Of a DNA stretch of 33,741 nt, positions 19,154 through 28,971 are shown piece after piece (the stretch's first letter is position 1; each line of letters starts with the position of its first letter). A program made the position numbers and the translations under genes. Below the pieces are notes generated by a model. The model did not search any database. It was not told where the DNA came from and saw only the letters and a list, made by a program, of their open reading frames with translations. The stretch comes from Cladosporium sp. IMV 00045 (taxonomy: Eukaryota > Ascomycota > Dothideomycetes > Cladosporiales > Cladosporiaceae): the NCBI GenBank assembly GCA_001931905.2, contig MSJI02000019.1, forward strand, positions 1 through 33,741. The letters run 5' to 3'.

Positions 19154-19545
19154 GGGGTGAGTGCGTTTTTGAGGTGGTTGGGGGTGAGGTGGAGGTTCGA
19201 GTGGAAGTGGGAGTGGGAGTGAAGTGAAGTGGAGGTGATAGACTTTTCTTTTTCATTTTTTTTGGTTTCGGTGGTGATTTTTTGTAGAGCTCATCCGGGG
19301 CTTCAGTCAGTCTTTACTGATAGTATGCTATAATTTGATTTGTTTCGTCGTTGAGCATCTCTTTGACTTTCCCACCATTGTGTATCTGTCGTCCCTCTGC
19401 GTAGGGCACAATATCGTGAACATTAAGAGCCAGGCAAAAAGAATTTGCCAGTCATAGCTTGTACTCCTAGTGTGGACATGGAGCCTCATCACTTCGTTAT
19501 TCTGCTTAAGCCATTGGTTTCGTCTAGATTCCCAGACCTTCCTTA
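19154..19545. other. Intergenic between convergent genes
   Basis: Contains a purine-rich GTGGA/GTGGGAGTG stretch at about 19180-19235 followed by a T-rich run at 19245-19285, fitting the 3' UTR of the gene ending at 19153. No gene seen. Confidence 0.5.
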
Positions 19546-20553
19546 TTAGCGAAGACATAAGAACGCTCGCTCTCCAAACATCCTCATGACTACTCCTTGC
19601 TCCAACAGCATTGTTCTTAGCCAGGTTTTCCCAGCCTCGATCTCTGGTGCTGCGAATTTGACGACCACGCAACCGCGCACTGATGCCGCAGACCATAGTA
19701 CGCCACTCGAAGTCTCCTGTCGCTGCCTTGTCAGTCGCCGCGCAGTAGCCGCATCCATTTCTTCTTCATCTCCATCATCACTTCCGCTGTCCCACTTCCT
19801 TCCGCCAATGCGTGGCAGAAGATTGAATTCATCCATGAAAAATTCCCCGATATCGCGCATGAGAGGTCCATAAAGGATGAGCGTGCCGAAGACAGCCTGG
19901 CCGTCCATTCGCGATGCGATCGATCCATCGACGCCCTTGTCGTCAAGAACAACATTATCGCGAAGCAGGAGTCTGCGCTTCCCATCTGGCTGCGAGATGT
20001 AGATCTCATTCCGGCTGCCATAGTGGAAGAAAGACCAGTTCTCGCCGTTGGCAGGTCGGCCGTTACAGACCCAGTCTAATACGCAAAGATTGCCAAGATC
20101 GATTCCGCTCTCAGATGGGAGGATGTTGTATATTTGCGTTTGCTCGAAATTGCTGGACTCGAAAGGTTGAACCGGGTCCGGGAGATAACAGAGCGCCGAT
20201 GTCGGCGCAACGTCGACGTTCATGCATTGTCTTGTGAGAGTGTCTCGATCAGGCGCTTTGAAGAGTTTCGTGCTACCTTGCGTAAGAAGAACAAGCCTGG
20301 TGTTTGATTCCAAGATGACTTTCAAGTCGATTGTATCGCCGGCAACTAAGCCGCCACCGTAGCTTAGGAGATAGACCGTGTGCACGAGACGTTCCTGATC
20401 GTCCACAACATGGGATGTCGATGGCGATATGAGCTTCAGCGGATACTGGTAACTGACTGTTTTTAGTCGCGGTGTATTTGGTGGTAGAAGAGCCAGATGA
20501 ATTCTGCCATGGCCAGGTTTGGATTTCGAGGTAAGGAAGGGATTGGAGGACAT
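19546..20553 (-). CDS. Urease accessory protein UreD
   Basis: Intronless 335-residue ORF from ATG 20553-20551 to the stop at 19546. The UreD pattern is clear: GHGRIHLALLPPNTPRLKTV at the N-terminus, YQYPLKLISP, then VYLLSYGGGLVAGDTIDL and LVLLTQGSTKLFK, followed by the LPDPVQPF block and the WVCNGRPANGE block. Family role: UreD (UreH) works with UreF and UreG to load nickel into apo-urease in the cytosol. It contains an acidic insert (about residues 255-275, SGSDDGDEEEMD) before the C-terminal helix, as often seen in fungal copies. Divergent from the cohesin gene. The link with the nearby amidase is only thematic (nitrogen release), as several genes lie between. Confidence 0.93.
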   Translation of the reverse strand: MSSNPFLTSKSKPGHGRIHLALLPPNTPRLKTVSYQYPLKLISPSTSHVVDDQERLVHTVYLLSYGGGLVAGDTIDLKVILESNTRLVLLTQGSTKLFKAPDRDTLTRQCMNVDVAPTSALCYLPDPVQPFESSNFEQTQIYNILPSESGIDLGNLCVLDWVCNGRPANGENWSFFHYGSRNEIYISQPDGKRRLLLRDNVVLDDKGVDGSIASRMDGQAVFGTLILYGPLMRDIGEFFMDEFNLLPRIGGRKWDSGSDDGDEEEMDAATARRLTRQRQETSSGVLWSAASVRGCVVVKFAAPEIEAGKTWLRTMLLEQGVVMRMFGERAFLCLR

Positions 20554-21036
20554 GATGCTCCTGTATGCTCTATACTCGGTCTATCGGGGTATCATAATTA
20601 CAAGTCGACAATGCAGAGAAAACGAAAGAAAGTCAATAGCAGAGAGAGTGAGATAAGATAAGTCGAACAAAAGTGAAGTCAAGATCTTGGCTTCGGCTGC
20701 GGTGATTTGTTTCCTCGTTGGCCCTTTGGTGGGGCTGCCCTGCGTTGAAGCCCTCTCTCGAAGGTTACCTGCTGCGCGTCGCAGCGCGTAGCTGTGCTGT
20801 GCTGCCTCTCCACTGCTGCATCTAACAAACTGCGACAAACGATCCACGACACGACATTTATCCCCCAACAAGTCGCCCAGGTCCTTTATTCTACACAACA
20901 CGAAGGTCGCTGTGTTTGCCAGCACACACACGACGCGACTGCGCCTTGCTGATTTTTGCGCGCATTCGGCGAATCGCGACATTCGCCGCACGAATCATCC
21001 CATCAACACCGGCCTATGCCGGGGCGACTCCTCAAC
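20554..21036. other. Divergent intergenic region of ureD homologue and cohesin gene
   Basis: About 480 bp with short ORFs only. In-frame ATGs for the cohesin gene occur at 21016 and 21037. No TATA box stands out, as usual for housekeeping genes. Confidence 0.5.
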
Positions 21037-24000
21037 ATGTCTTCTTCACCACCGCCTGACATGGACGAGTCGACACTGAGACGCGCATCCGGGCGCGTAC
21101 GCAAGCAACCGCAAACATTGTACCCTTCCACCGACCCCAGCAACCACAAGCGCAAACGCGCCGACGCGCAAGATGCCGACGGCGGCGAGGCAATGCAGGA
21201 CGAGGACGCGTCAGAGGACCAATCGTCATCGGAGGACGAACAACCAGACGAGGAAGAGCTGAAAGAACGAAGAGCGCGCGCGCGCAAGACCAAAGCTGCG
21301 TCATCCAAGAAGCCAGCAGCAAAGAAGCCCAAGACGAACGGCACTTCCACATTACCCATACGCGGCGCGAAAGTCGCAAGGAAAAGGGTGCCCAAAAAAG
21401 CAAAGCAGCTGGACCTCGCCGACGCGGAGGAGGCGGGCGGTCTGTTCGCGGAAGTATTCGCGCACGGCAAAGACCTTCAGGAAATCGCGAAAGAATGGCG
21501 CCAGTCATTCGACGATCACGAGTCGAGGGCTGTAGCGGAAGTAATCAACTTCGTGCTGAGAGCTGCAGGATGCACCAGCAAGGTCACCGAGTACGACGTC
21601 GAGGACGCAGACGCGGTGTCGAGCAAGATCGACGACCTGCAAACAGAATACCAAGCCACCGAGCCAACCGACTATCCGTTCATGTCAAAGGCCAGGAACG
21701 CTGCGAGCTTCAAGCAGGGTGTCACTGGGTTCTTGGACGTACTCGTTCGCTCTATCGCGGAGGACAAGCTTCTCTACAATGAGCCTGTGCTCATTGAGAA
21801 CTTGCAAGTGTGGTTTGCGTCAATGTCGACGACGCCCAACAGGGCTTTCCGACATACTTCAACGGTTATCTGTCTGAGTATTATCACCACGCTTTGTGGA
21901 GTGGCTCACAGCGCTGGCGACAATGCAGCTAAAGATCGCCGGATGGCCGAGACTGAGCGCAAGAAAGGGAACAAGGCCAACAAGGGACGGCTTCAGTCGA
22001 TGGAGAAGAAGGCGAAAGAATCTGGCGAGGTTGAGGAATTCATGGAGGCAATGTTGAAGGACTGGTTCGACACAATCTTCATCCACCGCTATCGTGACAA
22101 GGATGTCTCTATTCGCCGCGAGTGCATGGCTGCTCTTGGTGACTGGGCCGTGGCAGCTCCGAGCTCATTTTTCGACAGCTCACATCTGAGATATCTTGGC
22201 TGGATGTTGAGTGACCTGGCTCCTGCGGTTCGCGGTGAGGCTGTCAAACAGCTCATCCGCCTTTACAATATGCCTGATATGATCGGCGGGCTGAAGACCT
22301 TCACTGAGCGCTACCGATCTCGCATGGTCGAAATTGCAACAAGCGACTCGGAATCGAACGTTCGCGCATCAGGTGTGGAGCTCTTGGATTGTCTGCGCGA
22401 AAATGGTCTCCTCGAGCCCGATGACATCGATGCTATTGGCAGGCTGGTCTTTGACGTAGATCTCAAGGTGCGCCAGACGGTTGCAGGCTTCCTTTCGGAA
22501 AGCATCAACGAGCTATGCACGTCCAAGATCGATGACATTGGTGGGTTGGAGACATTAGAAGAAAGCCTTCCAGAAGTGAGCGAAGACAGCTACGATGCTC
22601 CCAGGTTGCAGTGGCTGAAGCTGAAGTGTCTGGCGGAAGTTCTGGAAGCATACGATGGCGAAGAGAGCTTGCCAAGTCAAATAGAGCGGTCACACGGCGA
22701 AGGTGGTCTTACACTACTCGCCGCTGGTGCTGACTCTCGTTTCACGTTGGCTGCGACTGCACTTTACAAGAACATGGAAGAGCTGCAGGACTGGCGAATG
22801 CTTGCAGGCTACCTGCTCTTTGACCACGCTTCGGAGCAAAGCAATGGTGTGGCAGACGACGCTTTGTCCCAGCTCAAGCACGAAGCCTCGCTTTCTGAAC
22901 AACAAGAGACCATTCTATTAGAGGTACTCAATGCTTGCGTCAAGCGCAGCCTGATCGATGCCGCTGAAAGAATAGCAACAAGCAAAGCCAAGCTCACCAA
23001 GAAGCAAAAGAACGACTTGCAAGAGGAGCAAGAAGAATCGGCCTCGGATCTTGCGGCCATCATTCCCAGATTACTCAGGAAGTTTGGGGATTCTCCAGAC
23101 ACTGCGGCAGCTGTACTCCGACTCGAGAGCATCTTGAGTCTGCCATCTCTCAACGACCTTCGCCAGGACTCGTCCATGTTCAACTCATTACTTGACGACA
23201 TCAAGAAACAATTCATGTCGCACAGCAGTGACAAGGTACTTGAGCCTGCGAGTAATGCCATCTTACATGCCAAGTCGTATGGCGAGCTCGACGAGGCTAC
23301 CGAGGAGAAGATTGCCAGCTTATGGGATGATGTCGTTCAGAACTTCTCACAACTCATCGATCCTAAAACTCTGATCACACGAGGCGTCGCTTCTTACGAC
23401 GAACTTGTCGCGCTCAGCAACAACTTGCTTCGGATCATTCGTCTTGCGTCTGTTTCCGACTGCAGTACGCTCCTTGAAGATGAGACGTCACTGAGCATTG
23501 AGAGCACCAAAGATGATCTGAAAGCGCCGATCGACTATGTCCTCGCTCTGATCCAGCGTGCGATTCCCGATGAAGAAACTACGCCGGAGCCAGAAGAAGC
23601 GTCCATGGAAGACCAGATCGCCGTGCGTGCCGCAGATGCAGCGTTGTTCTACTTCCGCTGGAAGCTAAGATCTTTCTCTACTCGCCTCACGGCGACTCCT
23701 CCCTCCGACATTCCCTACGAGGAGCTCGAATCCATGGCCGATCGCCGCGACCGGTATGTAAGCTTCCTTAGCAATGTGCTCGGCGCACGCAAGCCCAGTG
23801 AAGACATCTGCACCGCCATCGCAGGCTACGAACTGGACATGTACACCTCCGTGGCAACCCTGAAGAACATCCAAGTGAAGCCCGGCATGAGCGACGACTT
23901 CGTCGTCCTCATCATGGAACTCGACCAAGACACCGAAAAGAGCCTCCTCAAAGTCTTCTCGGCCGCCGAGAAGAAATTCGCTCGCCTAAGCAACAAGAAA

Positions 24001-24657
24001 CTCGAAGACGCCCCTCTTGCCACGATCGACGGCGACGGCGACCTCGACCTCGACGCAGACCCCATCGACGAAGACCCCATATCCGACCCCGAATCCGACG
24101 ACGAGGAAGACGAACAGCCCACGCAAACCCAAACTCAGACCCAAGCCTCTCAACAACGCAAAGACGCCAAGCTCCTCGCCACCCTCCTAGCAGAGCAGCG
24201 CCTGTGCGAACTCACCGGCAAAATCATCACCGCAGTCCTCGGCGGCATCATGTCTCCGGCTCGCGCCCGCCCGCGCGTCGAACGCAACCGTCTGCGTCTT
24301 GGCCCGAACTTCAAAGAAGTGTGCGCTTACTTTGACATTGAAGACGTACAGGCCCGCAAAGCCGGCGGTGGCAAAAAGCCTCGCACCGCCGCTGCTTCCA
24401 AAGAGAGAAGTGGCGCGGCGAAAGCGGACGGCAAGAAGAGCGGCGGCAAGCCTAGCGCCAAGAGCAATGCCATCGTCGCTGAGGATGATGAGGAGGACGA
24501 CGAGATCGAAGATCCGGAGGAGGAAGATGACCCTGAGGTGCTGAAGCGGAGGGGTCTGGCTGTGGAAGAGGACCGGGAGGATGATGAGGGTGATGAAGCG
24601 GGTGCGGAAGAGGGGAGGGAGGGGGAGGGCGAGGAGGAGAGTGTGCTTGGCGACTGA
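21037..24657 (+). CDS. Cohesin subunit Scc3/Psc3 (STAG/SA family), about 1,206 aa
   Basis: Start chosen at MSSSPPPDMDES (21037); an in-frame ATG at 21016 would add seven residues. A disordered basic/acidic N-terminus (to about residue 135) carries Lys-rich nuclear-localisation-like stretches (KKPAAKKPK, KRVPKKAK). The STAG domain follows (residues about 140-290, with LYNEPVLIENLQVWF), then the stromalin conservative domain (about 340-410) with WFDTIFIHRYRDKDVSIRRE and HLRYLGWMLSDLAPAVRGEA. HEAT-type helices fill the rest. Near 24118 is a (TQ)4 repeat, and the C-terminus is highly acidic. Family role: Scc3 binds the Scc1/Rad21 kleisin and DNA, and is needed for cohesin loading and sister-chromatid cohesion. 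Appears intronless. Confidence 0.93.
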   Translation: MSSSPPPDMDESTLRRASGRVRKQPQTLYPSTDPSNHKRKRADAQDADGGEAMQDEDASEDQSSSEDEQPDEEELKERRARARKTKAASSKKPAAKKPKTNGTSTLPIRGAKVARKRVPKKAKQLDLADAEEAGGLFAEVFAHGKDLQEIAKEWRQSFDDHESRAVAEVINFVLRAAGCTSKVTEYDVEDADAVSSKIDDLQTEYQATEPTDYPFMSKARNAASFKQGVTGFLDVLVRSIAEDKLLYNEPVLIENLQVWFASMSTTPNRAFRHTSTVICLSIITTLCGVAHSAGDNAAKDRRMAETERKKGNKANKGRLQSMEKKAKESGEVEEFMEAMLKDWFDTIFIHRYRDKDVSIRRECMAALGDWAVAAPSSFFDSSHLRYLGWMLSDLAPAVRGEAVKQLIRLYNMPDMIGGLKTFTERYRSRMVEIATSDSESNVRASGVELLDCLRENGLLEPDDIDAIGRLVFDVDLKVRQTVAGFLSESINELCTSKIDDIGGLETLEESLPEVSEDSYDAPRLQWLKLKCLAEVLEAYDGEESLPSQIERSHGEGGLTLLAAGADSRFTLAATALYKNMEELQDWRMLAGYLLFDHASEQSNGVADDALSQLKHEASLSEQQETILLEVLNACVKRSLIDAAERIATSKAKLTKKQKNDLQEEQEESASDLAAIIPRLLRKFGDSPDTAAAVLRLESILSLPSLNDLRQDSSMFNSLLDDIKKQFMSHSSDKVLEPASNAILHAKSYGELDEATEEKIASLWDDVVQNFSQLIDPKTLITRGVASYDELVALSNNLLRIIRLASVSDCSTLLEDETSLSIESTKDDLKAPIDYVLALIQRAIPDEETTPEPEEASMEDQIAVRAADAALFYFRWKLRSFSTRLTATPPSDIPYEELESMADRRDRYVSFLSNVLGARKPSEDICTAIAGYELDMYTSVATLKNIQVKPGMSDDFVVLIMELDQDTEKSLLKVFSAAEKKFARLSNKKLEDAPLATIDGDGDLDLDADPIDEDPISDPESDDEEDEQPTQTQTQTQASQQRKDAKLLATLLAEQRLCELTGKIITAVLGGIMSPARARPRVERNRLRLGPNFKEVCAYFDIEDVQARKAGGGKKPRTAAASKERSGAAKADGKKSGGKPSAKSNAIVAEDDEEDDEIEDPEEEDDPEVLKRRGLAVEEDREDDEGDEAGAEEGREGEGEEESVLGD

Positions 24658-25246
24658 GGGAGATTGAGAGGAGCACGCTGAATGGAGGAGGTTTTCGTTT
24701 TTCCTTTCTCTTCTTCACTCCATACTGTGTCTTCTTCGCGGGAGGGTTAAGATTCCCTGGGTTCGCTCTTCTTTGGTTCTCAGCGATGATGCTTCTTTCT
24801 GCTCAAATGGATTTTCTCTCTTTTCGCACAGCACAGCGCGTCCTCTAAGTTTTCTTACACCCTTTCTAGTTTTCTTTTCCTGGAAGGACAGAAGGCATTC
24901 ACCCCCATGTTTTTCTTTGCTTAGTCGCTAATTTTCTGTACCTGTCATGTAGCGTCACAAACAAACCAATGTTGTACACGGACCAAAGCAATGTCATGTC
25001 CACAGTGGACAGAGTCGAGCCGAGCAACGCCGATGTTTGCGGCAAAGATCAGTCTTAAGGTACCTATGGTTGGTTATCACAGAGGTGTATTTCCTTCGCT
25101 TAGATGATCAAACAAAAAGCCCACTCTCGATGTACCTGCGAGTGTTGGGAAGAACGAGGTATTTATGTATTTATATATTATAGGCCATGTCATTAATCTC
25201 AATTCATGTTAACAGCTCATCATAGCATCATACTCATAAAGATCAT
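24658..25246. other. Intergenic between convergent cohesin and AIM6-like genes
   Basis: T/C-rich sequence at about 24690-24880 fits the cohesin 3' UTR. TATTTATGTATTTATATATTATAG at about 25160-25183 is AT-rich and could serve as a 3' processing element for either strand. No gene seen. Confidence 0.5.
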
Positions 25247-26665
25247 CTACCCCCACCAACCCCTAACGCCGCTCAAATCATCCACATTCAGCACATCCGC
25301 GCCCTCTTCCATGAGCAATTTCCAAACCCTCTCCCTCCTCCCCCTCGGCCAAGCAGGCGTTTCCCACCACCTGACTTTCAGACCTCGCGCATGCGCAGCC
25401 TCCGTAGCGGAGCGAATCCGCGCGAGCTCTGAGGCGCTCGGTTTGCCGGGAAAGAGGGAGAAAGGGAATATGGAGCCAAGCGTGCGAGGGAGGGAGGCGG
25501 AGGCGTAGTATGATGTTGTTGTGTTGTACGTACTGCTTTGGTCTGAGGGTGGGAGGGAGAGGTCTCCCAGCGGGGCGTCGAAGAAGATGTCCCTTCTCGA
25601 GGCGTTTTGGGCGAGGATGGAGGCGTAGGGTGTTGAGCCTGTGGTTACTATTGTGAGGGGTCCGGGTTTGAGGGCGTTGACGTTGTGGGTAGTGAGGTAG
25701 GATTTGGCGCGCAGGGGTTCGAGGTGGGTTTGTAGGGCGGCGAAGGTGGCGTTCGGTTAGTTCTTGATGTCGATTACGAGGACTAGAGGGTGGGTTGGGG
25801 CGGTTTGGAAGATGCCGTTTAGTGGTGAGGAGGTAGCCCTGGTGGTGTTGTCATGGTTGGGATTCATGGCGTTGATGAGATCGAGGAGAGGGTTGATGTA
25901 GAGGTTGCGAAGGGTGCGGTCTGGTGTGAGGGAGCTGTAGGAGTGGCCAACATAGAGTTCTGGATTTTCGGAATCGTCCGTGAGCCAGATGTCTGCTTCG
26001 ATGCTTTCACAACCGTAGTAAAGCGCTTCGTAGAGAGGTATGCGACGCCAGTAATCGTTGTGGGAATGGCATTGGAGAGGCCTGACATCTCGTGTCACTT
26101 CTATCGGATTGTTTGCAACAATACTGCGGATGTAATCGATTTCTCTCCAGTCTGAGGGATTCCCGCTTCTTTCAGCTAGGCCGAAGAACAAGGGCGTGCC
26201 GCCCAGAATCGACTGTATAAGATGTAGAAAGCCTCTACGTAATGGGAATTAGCACGCTGTACAATAAGCGCATTTGTTGTGATCTTACAGCACGGTCAAA
26301 GCCAGGACCATCACGACCAGCGATGACTTTCCTGCGATCAGCCATGAGCTACGCTTCCAACACCTGTTTTTACCAGAAACCAGCTTGTAGGTCCCAATCG
26401 CGTGGGCCGTATCGTTTGTAGTTATGCGATCTCGCATGCTACGCATCAAAGGCGTAGTGTGCGCGCTTTTAGTCCGCTGCCGAGGAACTCCCAACGCGAA
26501 CGGTCCAAGGAATCGGGATGCGGTACGAAGCCATCCTTTCATGCCATATGAAGCGTGTTGATTAGCCTCTCGTTCATCGTTCTCCCAATCCAGCGATTCG
26601 ATGTTGTCGTCCCATCTCAGGTCGCCGTTCTCCTCCCTGGCAGCTGCGATCGTTCGGTCTGCCAT
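25247..26665 (-). pseudogene. AIM6: AIM6-like PLC-type phosphodiesterase gene interrupted by one in-frame stop
   Basis: Exons complement(26289..26665) and complement(25247..26234); the 54-nt intron (26288-26235) has donor GTAAGA, GTGCTAATT and acceptor CGTAG with matching phase. The N-terminal part has a single membrane segment (WLIAGKSSLVVMVLALTVL). The catalytic-domain start is PLQCHSHNDYWRRIPLYEAL, then GCESIEADIWL, characteristic of AIM6/PLC-like enzymes. After VLVIDIKN the frame meets TAA (25759-25757), yet the same frame continues without another stop for 169 codons. It encodes expected family features, including LEPLRAKSYLTTHN, IFFDAPLGDL, RGLKVRWWETPAWPR and the closing ADVLNVDDLSGVRGW. 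No intron can remove the stop. The true start could be an upstream exon; the ATG at 26665 is the first in frame. Confidence 0.82.
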
Positions 26666-27619
26666 GACGATACCGGTGAAAATCGACGCTCCAATCGATC
26701 GATGGCCGCGCGTCAAGCGCCAACTGTTGTCGTGGCACGTGAATCCTGAGTCAAAGCCTGGGATGTCTTTCAAGAAACCAGTACTCTGTAGTCGTCATGC
26801 AATCGCGAGGAGGCCATCAAAAGCAGAAATGCAGGCTTAGGTCGGACACAGCTCCTCCGCTCCTTGAACAATAATTCGCCCAGGCGTGATACCTAATCTA
26901 GACGCCTCGAATCCTTCGACGCATGCAAGGTAGTCTGTGCCATGGGGAATTCGTAAGCAGGCCAGGATTCAATTCGTATTGCTGTCGAATAGCATCATTT
27001 TGCTAAGAGGAAATACTGAGACCGAAGAAAAAATCGAAAGAAGAGCGAGGAAGAAACAAGAACCACCTGCGCCAACGTATCACTTGTCTTTTTGACTCAA
27101 GACATCTGGAAAGGGAATGTTAATACCATCACACCGCTTACCTGCCCACGTTTCGCAACGTGAGCTGGCGTTGGCGCTACTTGGCTGTACGCGCAACGAC
27201 GGTGGGAGCAGGGGAGGCGAGTGCTCAAGTTGGATGAGCTGATAGGGCGAAACGTCTCTGCGGCTGAGGCTGGGGCCAAGCATCTTGAAGATCATGTAGC
27301 CTGAACTCAATGATGAGCTTCGCCTTTAGTAGACTGATCCTCTGATCTTGCTCGTCGTCGGTATAATGAAGAGCCAGAGCTCTCGGTGTGTATGAAGGGA
27401 AGATCAAGTGACGTCCAGGTAGAACAAGCGATGTGAGTTGCCCGCAACCCCAATAGGCCCCATGCTGCCGCCCTGATCCGTTATCGATAAGACCCTGAGG
27501 CTCTAGAAGGTACTAGCAACATTCAATCTTCAAGTATTGCATCACACTCCAAGATAAACATAAATCTTCCCTATCTATAATATATCCTTACACCCACGAC
27601 TGAACACGGCAAGATCCCC
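26666..27619. other. Intergenic, about 0.95 kb, divergent promoter region
   Basis: Between the AIM6-like gene and the small conserved gene. Short ORFs on both strands lack family features. A CTATAATATATCC element at about 27574-27586 may act as the TATA box of the gene at 27620. Confidence 0.4.
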
Positions 27620-28078
27620 ATGAGATACCTCACAGCTCGCCTCCCACGCCTTGCGCTCTCAAAACCAACCTTCAACCAATCAACCCGCACCTTCAAAATG
27701 TCTTCCACAATCTATTCCAACAACAACAACCCTCCTTCCACGGAAGAAGAAGCCAAAGACCAAACCACCAACACTACCACCTCCACCGAGGACAACAATC
27801 CCAAATCTCCACTCGCCCTCCCCTCCATCCCCTCCGACTCTGGCAATGCACCCACACAAGTAGACATGAGCCAAGGCGGCACAACAGTCCAACTCGACCA
27901 CTTGGGCCCAATGGTCGTCAACACGGACGGGACGATGAGCCGCATCTCCAACTGGGACAAGATGGCTGAGATTGAGAAGAAAGCTACGCTGAGGATCATT
28001 GGGAAGAGGAATCAGGCGCGCTTGGAGAAGTTGAGGAAGGAGCGCGGGGAGGGCGAGACTGGGGATGAGGAGAAGTGA
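27620..28078 (+). CDS. Small conserved fungal protein with possible mitochondrial presequence (152 aa)
   Basis: ATG at 27620, intronless. The first 25 residues (MRYLTARLPRLALSKPTFNQ...) are rich in Arg, Leu and Ser without acidic residues, as in a mitochondrial targeting sequence; an internal Met (MSS, residue 27) could give a shorter form without it. Residues about 30-85 are low complexity. The C-terminal part has the pattern LDHLGPMVVNTDGTMSRISN followed by a helix with EKKATLRIIGKRNQARLEKL, a block I recall from unnamed proteins in many ascomycetes. Function unknown. Divergent from the AIM6-like gene. Confidence 0.75.
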   Translation: MRYLTARLPRLALSKPTFNQSTRTFKMSSTIYSNNNNPPSTEEEAKDQTTNTTTSTEDNNPKSPLALPSIPSDSGNAPTQVDMSQGGTTVQLDHLGPMVVNTDGTMSRISNWDKMAEIEKKATLRIIGKRNQARLEKLRKERGEGETGDEEK

Positions 28079-28971
28079 GCTTTTCGGAAGGAGAGAAGCG
28101 ACTCTGTTTTGAGCCATGGGCATGATGAGGGCACATCGGGAAAGGAATCCAGGACGCCGCAATCCGTTTTTGGTATCTGCGAAGGGTAGCCTTGTCGAAC
28201 GCAAAGGCATGCAACGAAGGCTGATGATTTTTGGGGCAACCGAAAAGCATGACCGACTTCAACAGCGAAAGCGACAAAAGTGACACCCTACACCAATGCA
28301 TGGTTGCGTTCACAATTGCGACCAGACACCAACTTGTCTTCGCGCAACAGTACGATTTTTTCAAAGCAGCAACGTCCAAAGACCCCCAAGACCTCCCGCG
28401 TTGGCTGGGACACCATGTGCATGTCTTGTTGCACCCCCGATTTGTTTGACGGAGGACCTGAAGAGGGTGATCAATCGACGATAAACGTCTGTATTAATAA
28501 CACCAATATCTATACTTGTAATGCTAAGCCAACTTCACTTACAAGGCACGAGCAAGCAAGAAAGCAGAGGCACACTATCGGTCTGCTTGACGTTTCACCG
28601 CATCGCATGAGTGCGTCAGCTCACAAATCTCAATACGCGAGCCTGAGGCTTCAAATGTAACATCTGTGGTGCTATCGATTGCGAATCGAATAGTGTACTC
28701 GTTCAGCTCAGCCTGATCATGTACTTGGTACTATGCGAGGCTACCTGCTCGCTTTCAATGGCGTCCAGTCACTACATCTTGCATAGCTGCATTGCAGCGA
28801 GCTTCTGTGACCAAATATAGACGCGCAGCTCGCATCAGGCTGAGGATTCAAGTGCCTGCCATAGGCAACAGTCTATAAGATCAGGGCTCCTCCCCGAGTC
28901 GGGTTACCTGGTGCGTTGATACTAACTTGCATCCCAGCAAGATTCAGCACTCTCCAGCGTGACCCGTCACC
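28079..28971. other. Intergenic, about 0.9 kb
   Basis: Overlapping short ORFs on both strands around 28231-28660 have low-quality composition and no domain; I treat them as chance. No tRNA or repeat seen. Confidence 0.4.
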
